Below, piece by piece: positions 25,783 through 34,668 of a stretch of DNA of 42,911 bases. The position numbers and the translations under genes were made by a program. The stretch is from CAYMCQ01 sp964389025 (GTDB taxonomy: Bacteria; Verrucomicrobiota; Verrucomicrobiia; Limisphaerales; CAYMCQ01). The stretch lies in contig CAYMCQ010000028.1 of assembly GCA_964389025.1 (NCBI GenBank), forward strand, positions 1 to 42,911, read 5' to 3'. Under the pieces are notes generated by a model, which did not search any database, was not told the DNA's origin, and was given only the letters and a program-made list of their open reading frames with translations. Within the stretch, counting starts at the first letter, position 1. Each line of letters starts with the position of its first letter.

Positions 25783-26775
25783 TCAGTTGTAAAAAAATGT
25801 AAACTTGATTTCCCGATCTTCTCCTATCAGCCGCCGCATTTCTATCGGCCACTTTGCAAACGGCGCAGGATCGAGGATCGCGCGCTGGCAAAGCAGGCAC
25901 AGCAATTCGTCCACGGTGTTCTCCAAAACTTTCATGTCTGTGACCCGTCCGTCCGGATGCAAATGAAATTCCAGCGCAACCTTTCCCGTGCGCTCGCCAG
26001 CAAAATTCCGGCCTTCGAGCAAACCATACCAGCGGTTCTGCACCGCCGCGATAAGCATCGCGTCATACGCGCCGAAAGGCGTTGCTTTCACGTCAAGCGA
26101 TGAGAATTCCAACGTGCGTTTCACGCCTCCGTCCTGCTTCATTTTTTGTCCCGCGAGCGGATTGCTCTGCGGTTGGCGCGCCTTTGCTTCAATGATTGTT
26201 CGCGGACGCGACTTCGCGGAATCGCCATCGTCCTTTCGTAAAACGGAATCCGGTTTTGCCATCGCCAGATCACCGGGCGTTTGGGTGCGTCTTTGTTTTT
26301 CCTCATCTTGCTGGGTTTGCGACTGCGGAACGGACGGCTGCAATGGAAATGCTTTCGAGCGCGGCACATTTTCAGTCCTCACTATTTGTTCCTGCGCGCC
26401 GTCAAATTTGGGAATGTTTGAATCCAAATCCGCGTTCGGGTTCGCCGCTTTGGAATTCTGGCTCGAGTAAAATTTTGCGTCCTTCGGCGGTTCGGGAGTT
26501 GCGACGGCGGGATTCACTTGCACGAAAACCAGCGGCATCTCGTTTTCCATTTGTTGCGGATTTTTTTTCGGCTGAAGGACGGTCAACTTCTGCTGGATTT
26601 TTTCGAGCCACGCCGGCAGATGGAGATAATTCAGCCAGCCGAATTTTTTGTTTGCCTCGTATCCGCCGTAAATCGCGCCGTGCAGAGCCAGCGAAATTAC
26701 GAGCGCCCACGTCAGGCGGTCGAGTTCGGCAAAGCGCGAGCGTAGCCGCGGCGTGTTGAGTCTGGTTGCAGACAT
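25783..26775 (-). CDS. tonB: TonB-like energy transducer
   Basis: 330 aa from ATG 26775. A cytoplasmic start is followed by one membrane helix (about 24-42, LTWALVISLALHGAIYGGY, with the SLxLH pattern of TonB), a long Pro/Gln/Lys-rich periplasmic spacer (about 60-240) and a TonB-type C-terminal domain (YDAMLIAAVQNRWYGLLEG...GKVALEFHLHPDGRVTDMKVLENTVDELLCLLCQRAILDPAPFAKWP). The frame stays open upstream to 26949 only because it reads through the palindromic repeat at 26821-26899, so the shorter start is preferred. First gene of tonB-exbB-exbD. No TonB-dependent receptor is in the window. Confidence 0.87.
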   Translation of the reverse strand: MSATRLNTPRLRSRFAELDRLTWALVISLALHGAIYGGYEANKKFGWLNYLHLPAWLEKIQQKLTVLQPKKNPQQMENEMPLVFVQVNPAVATPEPPKDAKFYSSQNSKAANPNADLDSNIPKFDGAQEQIVRTENVPRSKAFPLQPSVPQSQTQQDEEKQRRTQTPGDLAMAKPDSVLRKDDGDSAKSRPRTIIEAKARQPQSNPLAGQKMKQDGGVKRTLEFSSLDVKATPFGAYDAMLIAAVQNRWYGLLEGRNFAGERTGKVALEFHLHPDGRVTDMKVLENTVDELLCLLCQRAILDPAPFAKWPIEMRRLIGEDREIKFTFFYN

Positions 26776-26820
26776 TGATTCAAGGATGCAACAGGAAAAA
26801 CGTCGGAGCAACTTTTCTGT

Positions 26821-26899
26821 TTCGGAGGGACGAGTTACACGAGTCCCCGACTTTTTGTGGTGCTTCGGTTTAGGGACTCGTGTAACTCGCCCCTCCGAA
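26821..26899. repeat. Full palindromic element (GAGTTACACGAG family), intergenic
   Basis: Arms of 27 nt at 26821-26847 and 26873-26899 (core GGACGAGTTACACGAGTCCC) match with one mismatch around a 25-nt loop. It sits between the alpha-2-macroglobulin stop (26901-26903) and the TonB start, one base past the stop codon. In RNA it forms a strong hairpin without a T-run, so it may protect the mRNA 3' end or separate the two transcripts. Confidence 0.93.
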
Positions 26900-26900
26900 A

Positions 26901-29900
26901 TCACGGTTTCGCATCCACCACATTGATCCGCACCTCCGCGCCGTTGCACCGAATCTCCGGCACATACATCGCGTGGCCGACGACGGGCAGCGCGTGAAAT
27001 CGTCCCGGCACCTCCGCGCGCAGGTCGTAGCGGATTTCCCAGACACCTTCGGGAAGCTTGTCGAGGAACAAGGCGACTTTGCGGTCGCGCAATTCCTGAT
27101 AAACCCAGCGCGTGCGACCAGTGTAATCCGTGTCCTCAACCGGCTTCGGGCGAGGAATCACAGCGCGTTTGTTGGCCGACTTTGGACTTTGGATTTTGGA
27201 CTTTGGACTCACGGGCGTCGCATTCGTCGCGGCAAATTTCCTGTCCACCGCGCCGGACTTGAGTTCGTTCGCGTAAAGCGATTGGCCGCTGCGGACTTCC
27301 ACGGCTTCCAACCCGGAGGGCTTCAAATCTTCGAACACAAGATACTCGTAATTGTTCTTCGCTTCGATGGTCAGCAACGTCTCGACGCGTTCGCCGCTCT
27401 TGACAGTTTCGCCGTCTCGGAGCGGCTGCTTGTCATAGACAAAACCTTTGAGCAGCGTCGGGCGGCCAACGAGCTTGTAATACTCGCGCTTCACAAAAAT
27501 TTCATTTCCCGCAGGCGTGATTGGTTCTTCGAGACTGAAGAATTTTCCTTCGACAGCGAAATAGACTGAGCCGTCGCCCTTTCGCTTGATCTGAATCTCA
27601 TTCGCGTCCTTGATCAACTTTGGATCAATCGTGAAACGGCTCGGCGCATTGAAAACTTCCGCGCCGCGGATTTTCTTTTTGGCGATGGAACTCCCGTTCA
27701 CGATCAATTCGTATTCGATGTCCGTCTTCAACTCGCCGCTCACGCGCAGGTAATCGTTCATTGCGAGGACGACGATGGCGGTGTCGCGCGTGTTGCTCCA
27801 TTGCGCGCCGCGACGGTTTTTGATGAGCCAATTCGAGACCGGCTCGATGAGTTTGTTCTTCGGATCAATCGCCAGCAACGCGCGCAACGCAAACGCCGTC
27901 GCTTCCACGCCACCGTCTGACCAGCGCCAGTAAATTCCGTCTTCGCCCCAGTGCGCAGTGCCTAGAACGGTATCAGGTGCGGAGTGCGAGGTGTCAGGTT
28001 TGATCAGCACGGATTGGTCTGGCCGCTCGTCGCGCTTCACGCCGTTCTCAAGATTTTCGATGAGCGTCTTGGCTTCGTTGGGTTTGCCGAAGTAATGCGC
28101 GCTCAACGCGAGCAACGCGCGCGTGTAGGCATTCAGCTTCTCGCGGTTCTTCCAGAGATTGTCGAAGGCTTTCGGCACCGACTTGCTGGTCAACTGGTCT
28201 TTGTAAGGCGCGTAATAGACTGCGAGCGCGTGAAGCATGAACGCTTGCATGTCGTGGTTTTCCTCTTCCTCAACCAAAGTTTTCGACAAAAAGTCTTTTC
28301 CGCGGCTAAGCACGTCTTCCTTGATTTTGATTTTCGCGTCGCGCGCCAGCGACAACCCCCACACCACATACGCCGTCATCCAATGATCGCTGTCGCCTTG
28401 TTTCCACCAGCCCCAGCCGCCGTCGCCGTGCTGAAAATCATAGAGCCGTTCGAGGCTGGCTTTCGTGATGGTGTCCAGCTCGGCCAGATGTTTTTTGCCT
28501 TTGGGATGCGTGGCGGCGGCGGTGTTCGTTTCGATGCCGCCAAAAATTCGGCCCATCACGTCTTCGGGTTGCAGGCCGAGGTCGCGCAGAGTTTTGGCGG
28601 TGATGGCGGCAGGCAGGAAACGGCTCATCGTTTGTTCGGTGCAGCCGTAGGGATAATCAATCAGATACGGCAACGCATCGAGCATCGTCACAGCCATGCT
28701 CGGCGTGACTTGGACGGTCAGCGACGTGGAATCAGCCTTGCGCTCCTTCGGCAAATCGAGTTTCACGGTGATGTCGTTGCCGCGCGCCTTGCCGGATTTG
28801 GAAATGAATTTCTCGATGCCGTGTTCGTAGGCGATGAAAGTTTTTTCCATGGCGTCGGCAAGAGAAAATTTGTCGTTTCTGACTTCAGCTTTTAATTTCA
28901 CCTTGCCGGGTTGTTTTACTTCAACAAGACAATCGAATCGCGCTTCTCCGTTAGTCGGTAAATTCGTCGAATAAGCGGCTCGATACAGGGAATTCGGATT
29001 TCTACCGCCCAAGTCAACTTTTACTTCCAAACCTTCAACTTCAATTTTTGGATAAACGATTACGTCATGCTCGGTATTGTTGTTCACGACCGCCGAAATC
29101 GTCACCGTATCGCCCACGACAAAAAATCTCGGCGCTTGAAGGCGGACGATGAGCGGCATCTTCGTGCGTGTGGTCGTGTCGGCGATGCCGAATTGGTTGG
29201 CTGCAGTGACGGCGCGCGCGGTGGCTTTCCAACTCGTGAGCGAGTCGGGGTATTTCACTTTGACCGTCGCCTTGCCGTTTTTGTCCGTCACGATGTCCGG
29301 CTGCCAGAAAACCGTGGAGCGAAAATCACTGCGAACGACCACGGCGGGTTCATGGCCGGGCGGAGTCATCGGAACAACGCCAAGATTGAAGCCATCGGCC
29401 TTGCCTTCAAATCTTCCCCCGATTGCACCGACGGATTTCATCATCCGTGCTGGCGCTTCTGCGGCCGCGGAAGCAGGCTGCGCAGCGTTAACATAACCGA
29501 CAATGTTTGCGCGATAAACATTTCCTGATTTCGCTCTGGAAAGAGATTCTTCGCGATCAGCGAGCACTCCCAAGTCATCCGATCGTCCGTTAAAATCCTT
29601 GTCAGCGTAGTCGTAATACCACTCTGTCCCAGCCTGCCTCGCTCGCTGAACTTTCTGCCCCCCCAAATCCCTCTCATCCATCAACTGCTCATTCTCACCC
29701 TCGACCAGCTTCGCGTAACTCTTGTGGTTCATCGTCGCCTGCGTCTGGATTTGCTGCTCGCGTTTCGTGCCGAAATAAAACTGGCGTGGGTCGCCGGCGT
29801 AGTCCTGCTGGATGTAAAACACCGATTCGTCCACGAGACCAAATGCCAGTTCCGCCGCGACTGGCTTACCCGCGTCGTTCTTCGTCGTGATGGTGAATGA

Positions 29901-32900
29901 GCCTTCTTCGCGCGGCTGATGTTGTTCGCGGTCAGGCTTCACGTCCACGGTCAGGAAATTTTTCGTCGGCGGCACGATGATTTGTTTCGTGTCGGCAAAC
30001 ATTTGCCGGTCGCTCAACAGCGTCGCGCCGAGAAAAATATTCGGCACATGCTTTTCCTCGATGGGCAGTTCAATGAGCTTCACCGTGCCCGTGACGTGAA
30101 CGAGTTGATAGCTGTAAAGCTCCTCGCCTTCGACGGTGAACAGCACGTAGCGATCGTTCGTCGGCACGACGAGCATCACGGGCGCTTTGCTGCCGACGCG
30201 GAACGTGTCCTTGTCCGCGATGATCTCAACGCCGCCATGACGATAGCCCAATTCCGTCGTCGCGCCGCTCGCGACCCATACGGTTGTCTCGGCTTTGATG
30301 GGATTGGCTATTTGCGATCTGCTCTTGGCTATCTTGTCCTCGCTCGTCCACGAAACGCGGTAGTAACCATCCCGCTCCGGCTTGAATTCAATTTCCGCGA
30401 CGCCATTGGTGTCCGTCTTCAGCGTCTTCGTGAGAATGTCGTCGTGCTGGTAGCCGCGGAATTTTAATCGCCAGCCAGGTTCGTTCGGTTTCGTCGGACG
30501 CGGCGGCCAGATTGAAGATTTGTCGCGAAGCAGACGAAGCTCGTCACCTTTGACTTCTTTGCCCGCTGGCGAAATCCAGATTTCCCACCAATAATCCCGC
30601 GTGATTTTGACGTTGCCCTCGGTCTGGACTGACTGCTCGTTCGCGTCGAGCGCCTTGAAATTCACATGCACTTTGTCCTGCGGGCGATAGAGATTGTGGT
30701 CGGCGTTCGCGTAAACGTAATAGCGCTGGCGCGTCACGCGGACGCTGCCGTTGCCGGTGATCTCGCGGCGCGATGAATCGGTCACGCGTGCCTCGACTCG
30801 GAATTCCAAATCCTGCCCGCCACCCTTCGGCGTGTCGAAAGTCAGCTTGGCCTTGCCCGTCGCGTCAGTCTTGATGGTCTCGCGCTTGATGATCTGGTCG
30901 CCGCCGTATCCGCGATTCCAGCGACCGCTGTAAGGTGAATTGCTGTCCATGTCCTCGTAAAACCATGGGAAGTCGCGCGGCTCATGCCAGGAGTGGAAGA
31001 ACGGACTTTGATGAACGAGAACTTCGACTGTCGCATTCGCCACCGGCCCGCCAAAATAATAATCCGCCTGAATCTCGACTTCGACTTTGTCGCCGAGCTT
31101 ATAGGACTTGCGCTGCTTCGTTCCGTTCGGCGCATCTTCGTCCGGCATCTTCACGCTGACTTTGAACTCGGGTAATTTATATTCTTCGAGACGGAACAGT
31201 GTGGCGCTGCCGATTCCATTCTTGCGGCCATCGTCCCAGAACTGAACGCGATATTCGCCGAGCGGCATTTGCTCTGTGAGTTCAACTGAACCCCATGCGC
31301 TGCCGAAAGTGTTGAGCTTGGCTTTGTCCGAGTTGATTTTCGTGCCACGCGGATCGGTGATTTCAAATTCGATGGTCTGATCCGACGGCGTGGAATAAAC
31401 CGAGCCGTTGTAACGGCGCGCGATGAATTTCCAGTTCACCGTCTCTTTCGGGCGATACGCAGGCCGGTCGGTGAATGCGTAAATTTTCCACGGCTCGTCC
31501 TGCCGGTGATACCAATAGCTGTTTCCCGTGCTGAACGCCTGTCGGTCATTGCGGATCGCGCTGGCGAAGAGTTGAAGGCTGCTATGGCTCGCAGGATGAG
31601 TGAGATCGAAAACCGCGATGCCGTCCTTGTCCGCGTTTTTGGACTGCTCTCGGACGTGCCATGAATTGTTTTCATGCCACCACTCCCACAACTTCACCTT
31701 CGCGTCGCCGAGCGGCGAGCTGTCCAGCGCATTCGCAAAAAAGGCGAGCGCTTGTTTGCCGGAAGTTTTCAAAACCAGCGCGCCGTCGGAAACGAGAATC
31801 AAATCCCGCGCTTCCTTGCCGCCTGCCTTCGCTTCGATGACGTAAGCGCCGGGTTTGAGTTTATCAATGCGAACCGTTTCGTTGCCCGGCTTGTAATCGT
31901 TTTGTTCCGCACCATCTTTGGTAGGGACGCGTTGCTGCGCGTCCCTGACTTCTGGGCCGAGCAGCAGCTCGGCCCTACCGGATTTTTTAGGTTCGCGTGT
32001 CCACGATTTGATTTTTTCGCCGAGCGTAATTGATTGAAGCCAATTCTGTTGCCCTTTGCCCAACTTCACATCGCGGTTCAGGTCGACGGGATAAAGCGCC
32101 AGTTCAATCTTCTTAACATTGCGCCAGCTCAGGTAGTATTGGATTTCCGAGTCCGGCAAAAAAATATTTCCAGCGCTCACGCCGACCTGCGGGTCAGTGA
32201 TGTTTTTGATTTGTTGCTGCGCGTTTTCCCAGTGACGCGATTCGCCTTTCCTGAACTCCTTCACAAGCCGTCGGAAAATTTCCAGCGCCTTCACATAGTC
32301 CGGCTCGACGGTGTAATTCCCGTTCTTTTGATAAATGATTCGGCCCTGGCTCTGAAGCCAATCGCCGTGGTTGTAGAGTGCGTCATCAAACCAATCGGTT
32401 TTTTTGCCGAGCTTGATGGCCGCGTCGAACTCGTCCACGACGCGCTGGCGGGTTTCCGGGTCGCCAGCCTGCTGGCGCAACGTCATCGCGAGAAGGAAAT
32501 GCGCGTGCGCCTTGTCCTCGTCCGATTTCGCGATCTTCAAAGCGTTTTCCAGAACATCGAGCGGGATCATGTTGCCCCAGTAGCCGTAATAGTAATAGCG
32601 CTCGACTTGCGGCGGCTTGGCCATGCGCCAGACTATTTTCAGATAACGCTCGCGCGCCAGTTCGATGTCCGCCGCGCCCGCCCACCAATCCAATGCTCGC
32701 TGGTAATACGGCCACGCCTGTCCCCAATTGTTGTTGTGCCGCCGCGTCCACCAATAATCCGCCAGCGATTCCTGCACTTCGACCCACACGCGGCCGTGTT
32801 CGTCCTCGCGCGCGACATCGCGCACAAGCTTTTCCAAACCGCTTCGCGCCTGATCAATCTTCGTCGTGTCAGATTGCTCGGTGGCGAATTGCGACCGCCA

Positions 32901-33116
32901 TTGCGTGTCCGCGAGACGAAACTGAACCCAGTGCGATTCGCTGTCGGGAAGAATTTTTTTCGCGGCTTGCTCATAAAGCTCGTGCGCCTTTGAAAACGAA
33001 GCATCGGCAAAAAACTTTTCCGCGTCCGCCTTGAGTTGCTCGTATTCCGGTCGCAGCGCGGAGAAAGAGTTGGGAGCGAGAGTGAGCGTCAGGGCGAAGA
33101 TTAAGCGCAATTTCAT
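26901..33116 (-). CDS. Giant alpha-2-macroglobulin family protein with thioester
   Basis: 2071 aa from ATG 33116 (Shine-Dalgarno GGAAGGA; signal peptide MKLRLIFALTLTLAPNSFSA with no lipobox cysteine, so soluble periplasmic or secreted rather than lipid-anchored like YfaS). An N-terminal helical/TPR-like region (about 21-330) precedes macroglobulin beta-sandwich domains (FTDRPAYRPKETVNWK and LYRPQDKVHVNFKAL are MG motifs). The bait-like region is near AELAFGLVDESVFYIQ, and the thioester domain has YPYGCTEQTMSRFLP (Cys1492). The receptor-like end carries LRAEVPGRFHALP. The family traps proteases by covalent attachment after bait cleavage. Codons 380-399 are a palindromic repeat, and codons near 27178-27210 a heptamer repeat, both in frame. 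It lies upstream of the TonB system on the same strand. Confidence 0.94.
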   Translation of the reverse strand: MKLRLIFALTLTLAPNSFSALRPEYEQLKADAEKFFADASFSKAHELYEQAAKKILPDSESHWVQFRLADTQWRSQFATEQSDTTKIDQARSGLEKLVRDVAREDEHGRVWVEVQESLADYWWTRRHNNNWGQAWPYYQRALDWWAGAADIELARERYLKIVWRMAKPPQVERYYYYGYWGNMIPLDVLENALKIAKSDEDKAHAHFLLAMTLRQQAGDPETRQRVVDEFDAAIKLGKKTDWFDDALYNHGDWLQSQGRIIYQKNGNYTVEPDYVKALEIFRRLVKEFRKGESRHWENAQQQIKNITDPQVGVSAGNIFLPDSEIQYYLSWRNVKKIELALYPVDLNRDVKLGKGQQNWLQSITLGEKIKSWTREPKKSGRAELLLGPEVRDAQQRVPTKDGAEQNDYKPGNETVRIDKLKPGAYVIEAKAGGKEARDLILVSDGALVLKTSGKQALAFFANALDSSPLGDAKVKLWEWWHENNSWHVREQSKNADKDGIAVFDLTHPASHSSLQLFASAIRNDRQAFSTGNSYWYHRQDEPWKIYAFTDRPAYRPKETVNWKFIARRYNGSVYSTPSDQTIEFEITDPRGTKINSDKAKLNTFGSAWGSVELTEQMPLGEYRVQFWDDGRKNGIGSATLFRLEEYKLPEFKVSVKMPDEDAPNGTKQRKSYKLGDKVEVEIQADYYFGGPVANATVEVLVHQSPFFHSWHEPRDFPWFYEDMDSNSPYSGRWNRGYGGDQIIKRETIKTDATGKAKLTFDTPKGGGQDLEFRVEARVTDSSRREITGNGSVRVTRQRYYVYANADHNLYRPQDKVHVNFKALDANEQSVQTEGNVKITRDYWWEIWISPAGKEVKGDELRLLRDKSSIWPPRPTKPNEPGWRLKFRGYQHDDILTKTLKTDTNGVAEIEFKPERDGYYRVSWTSEDKIAKSRSQIANPIKAETTVWVASGATTELGYRHGGVEIIADKDTFRVGSKAPVMLVVPTNDRYVLFTVEGEELYSYQLVHVTGTVKLIELPIEEKHVPNIFLGATLLSDRQMFADTKQIIVPPTKNFLTVDVKPDREQHQPREEGSFTITTKNDAGKPVAAELAFGLVDESVFYIQQDYAGDPRQFYFGTKREQQIQTQATMNHKSYAKLVEGENEQLMDERDLGGQKVQRARQAGTEWYYDYADKDFNGRSDDLGVLADREESLSRAKSGNVYRANIVGYVNAAQPASAAAEAPARMMKSVGAIGGRFEGKADGFNLGVVPMTPPGHEPAVVVRSDFRSTVFWQPDIVTDKNGKATVKVKYPDSLTSWKATARAVTAANQFGIADTTTRTKMPLIVRLQAPRFFVVGDTVTISAVVNNNTEHDVIVYPKIEVEGLEVKVDLGGRNPNSLYRAAYSTNLPTNGEARFDCLVEVKQPGKVKLKAEVRNDKFSLADAMEKTFIAYEHGIEKFISKSGKARGNDITVKLDLPKERKADSTSLTVQVTPSMAVTMLDALPYLIDYPYGCTEQTMSRFLPAAITAKTLRDLGLQPEDVMGRIFGGIETNTAAATHPKGKKHLAELDTITKASLERLYDFQHGDGGWGWWKQGDSDHWMTAYVVWGLSLARDAKIKIKEDVLSRGKDFLSKTLVEEEENHDMQAFMLHALAVYYAPYKDQLTSKSVPKAFDNLWKNREKLNAYTRALLALSAHYFGKPNEAKTLIENLENGVKRDERPDQSVLIKPDTSHSAPDTVLGTAHWGEDGIYWRWSDGGVEATAFALRALLAIDPKNKLIEPVSNWLIKNRRGAQWSNTRDTAIVVLAMNDYLRVSGELKTDIEYELIVNGSSIAKKKIRGAEVFNAPSRFTIDPKLIKDANEIQIKRKGDGSVYFAVEGKFFSLEEPITPAGNEIFVKREYYKLVGRPTLLKGFVYDKQPLRDGETVKSGERVETLLTIEAKNNYEYLVFEDLKPSGLEAVEVRSGQSLYANELKSGAVDRKFAATNATPVSPKSKIQSPKSANKRAVIPRPKPVEDTDYTGRTRWVYQELRDRKVALFLDKLPEGVWEIRYDLRAEVPGRFHALPVVGHAMYVPEIRCNGAEVRINVVDAKP
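27178..27210. repeat. GACTTTG heptamer repeat inside the alpha-2-macroglobulin gene
   Basis: Four successive 7-bp units (GACTTTG, GACTTTG, GATTTTG, GACTTTG) plus a partial one. Translated in frame on the minus strand as SPKSKIQSPKSANK in the C-terminal part of the protein. The same heptamer forms the repeat at 2290-2322. Confidence 0.85.
31920..31979. repeat. Three-way-junction palindromic element inside the alpha-2-macroglobulin gene
   Basis: A 60-bp unit: outer stem GGTAGGG (31920-31926) / CCCTACC (31973-31979) encloses two hairpins, GGGACGCG-TTGCTG-CGCGTCCC (31924-31945) and GGGCCGAG-CAGCAG-CTCGGCCC (31954-31975). Its 60 bp are exactly codons 380-399, so insertion adds 20 residues without a frameshift. 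The peptide GRAELLLGPEVRDAQQRVPT does not look like the flanking domain sequence. Confidence 0.9.
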
Positions 33117-33255
33117 AATGTCCTTCCCGTTAGACGGAGTGATTTGGAAAATGCTCCGGTCAATTGAAAGTGGCGAGACCAATTGAAGATGAACACACTA
33201 GAAGGCGTGCAGAAGATAGCCAAGGTTCCAAAGGAGACCGCGAACCGAGTTGCCT

Positions 33256-34482
33256 TCAATTCGTGGCGGTCTTAACGGTTTCGGCGCTGTGATGCTTCTT
33301 TGGGTGATGATGCGAGTGCGTTTCTTTCTCGGGGGAGACTGCGCGAAGCTTGGAAATTATTTTTGGCAAATGCTGCAAAACGTAATCCACTTCACCCTCG
33401 GTGTTGTAGATGCCGAGGCTGAATCGAATGCTGCCGCGCGCGAGGGCCGGATTCAGTCCCATCGCAATCAAAACGTGCGACGGATCGAGCGAGCCTGTCG
33501 TGCAGGCAGAGCCGCTCGAAACGCAGATGCCGAGCTGATCGAACATCAACAAAATCGCTTCGGCCTCGACACCTTGAAAGGCAATGTTCGAGGTGTTCGG
33601 CAGGCGCGGTTCCTTGCCGCCGTTGCGAATCGCACCGGGGATGTTTTTGAGAATTGCATTTTCGAGTTTGTCGCGAAGATGGCGGATGCGGGTTTGTTCG
33701 TCTTTGAACGATGACATCGCCAGTTCCGCAGCTCGTCCGAAGGCGACGATGTTCGCGACATTTTCGGTGCCGCCACGGCGTCCACGTTCCTGATGCCCGC
33801 CAATGACGTAGGGCAAAAACTTGGTGCGCTTCTTGACGTAAAGCAGTCCAATACCCTTTGGCGCATGGAGTTTGTGCGCCGATAGCGAAAGCATATCCAC
33901 GTCCAAATCCTTGACGTCAATCTTGAGTTTGCCAGGAGTTTGAACCGCGTCGGTGTGAAAGAGAGTGTGCTTGCTCCGGCAGATGGCGGCGATTTCTTCG
34001 ATTGGGAATATCACACCCGTTTCGTTGTTGGCCCACATGACGGAGACGATTGCCGTGTCCGGGCGGATTGCTTTTTCGAGAAGATGGATGTCAATCGCGC
34101 CGTCGGATTCGACCGGCAGGAAAGAAACTTCATAGCCGCGCTTTTGAAGATAGCGGCAGTAATTGATGTTTGCAGAATGTTCGACCGCAGTCGTGAGCAC
34201 ATGACGTTTTTCAGGATGAGCCGCGAGTGCGCTGTGAAGTGCGGCGTTGTTGCTCTCCGTTCCACAACTCGTGAAGACAATTTCGCGTGGATCGGCGTTG
34301 ACCAAGGACGCGACTTTTTCTCTCGCGCTCTCCACATCTTTATTGAGATGCTTTCCAAAATGGTAGGAACTGGACGGATTTCCCCAGCGCTCGGTAAGAA
34401 AGGGAAGCATCGCTTCGACAACGTCTGGCGCGACACGTGTGGTCGCGTTGTTGTCGAAGTAATACAATTTAGGCTGGCTCAT
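33256..34482 (-). CDS. Cysteine desulfurase (NifS/IscS type)
   Basis: 408 aa from ATG 34482 (MSQPKLYYFDNNATTRVAPDV). A longer frame to 34575 is not family-like. A PLP enzyme that removes sulfur from cysteine for Fe-S clusters and thiolation. Seen: DNNATT start, TESNNAAL, EHSAN with the base histidine, NNETG, SAHKLHAPKG with PLP-binding Lys204, and the mobile loop SSGSACTTGS with catalytic Cys327, matching E. coli IscS K206/C328. The extended loop marks the IscS/NifS group I rather than SufS. The C-terminus carries a histidine-rich tail (HSHHHPKKHHS). It is divergent from the sulfate assimilation operon across 186 bp, so cysteine supply and use may be co-regulated (inference). Confidence 0.95.
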   Translation of the reverse strand: MSQPKLYYFDNNATTRVAPDVVEAMLPFLTERWGNPSSSYHFGKHLNKDVESAREKVASLVNADPREIVFTSCGTESNNAALHSALAAHPEKRHVLTTAVEHSANINYCRYLQKRGYEVSFLPVESDGAIDIHLLEKAIRPDTAIVSVMWANNETGVIFPIEEIAAICRSKHTLFHTDAVQTPGKLKIDVKDLDVDMLSLSAHKLHAPKGIGLLYVKKRTKFLPYVIGGHQERGRRGGTENVANIVAFGRAAELAMSSFKDEQTRIRHLRDKLENAILKNIPGAIRNGGKEPRLPNTSNIAFQGVEAEAILLMFDQLGICVSSGSACTTGSLDPSHVLIAMGLNPALARGSIRFSLGIYNTEGEVDYVLQHLPKIISKLRAVSPEKETHSHHHPKKHHSAETVKTATN

Positions 34483-34668
34483 TGGCGACTTGCGATTTTT
34501 AACAGCGCGCAATTCTGTATCGAATCTTTTTCGGGGAGCGGATATTATGCAGATATGCGCTGCTCGCAAAGGCATTATTCATTCGGCAAATCACGCGGCT
34601 TCACGAGCAATAAATGATTTGACCAGCGGCATCCATTTTGCAACATTATTAAGTCCAGTGGCTCACTT

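Noticed and set aside
26776..26949. N-terminal extension of the TonB-like gene
   Set aside because: The extra codons are just read-through of the palindromic element and overlap the alpha-2-macroglobulin end; the ATG at 26775 is the sensible start.
34483..34668. Riboswitch or leader upstream of cysI
   Set aside because: No SAM-type or cobalamin-type consensus seen in the 186 bp; only a weak TTGACC -35 candidate.
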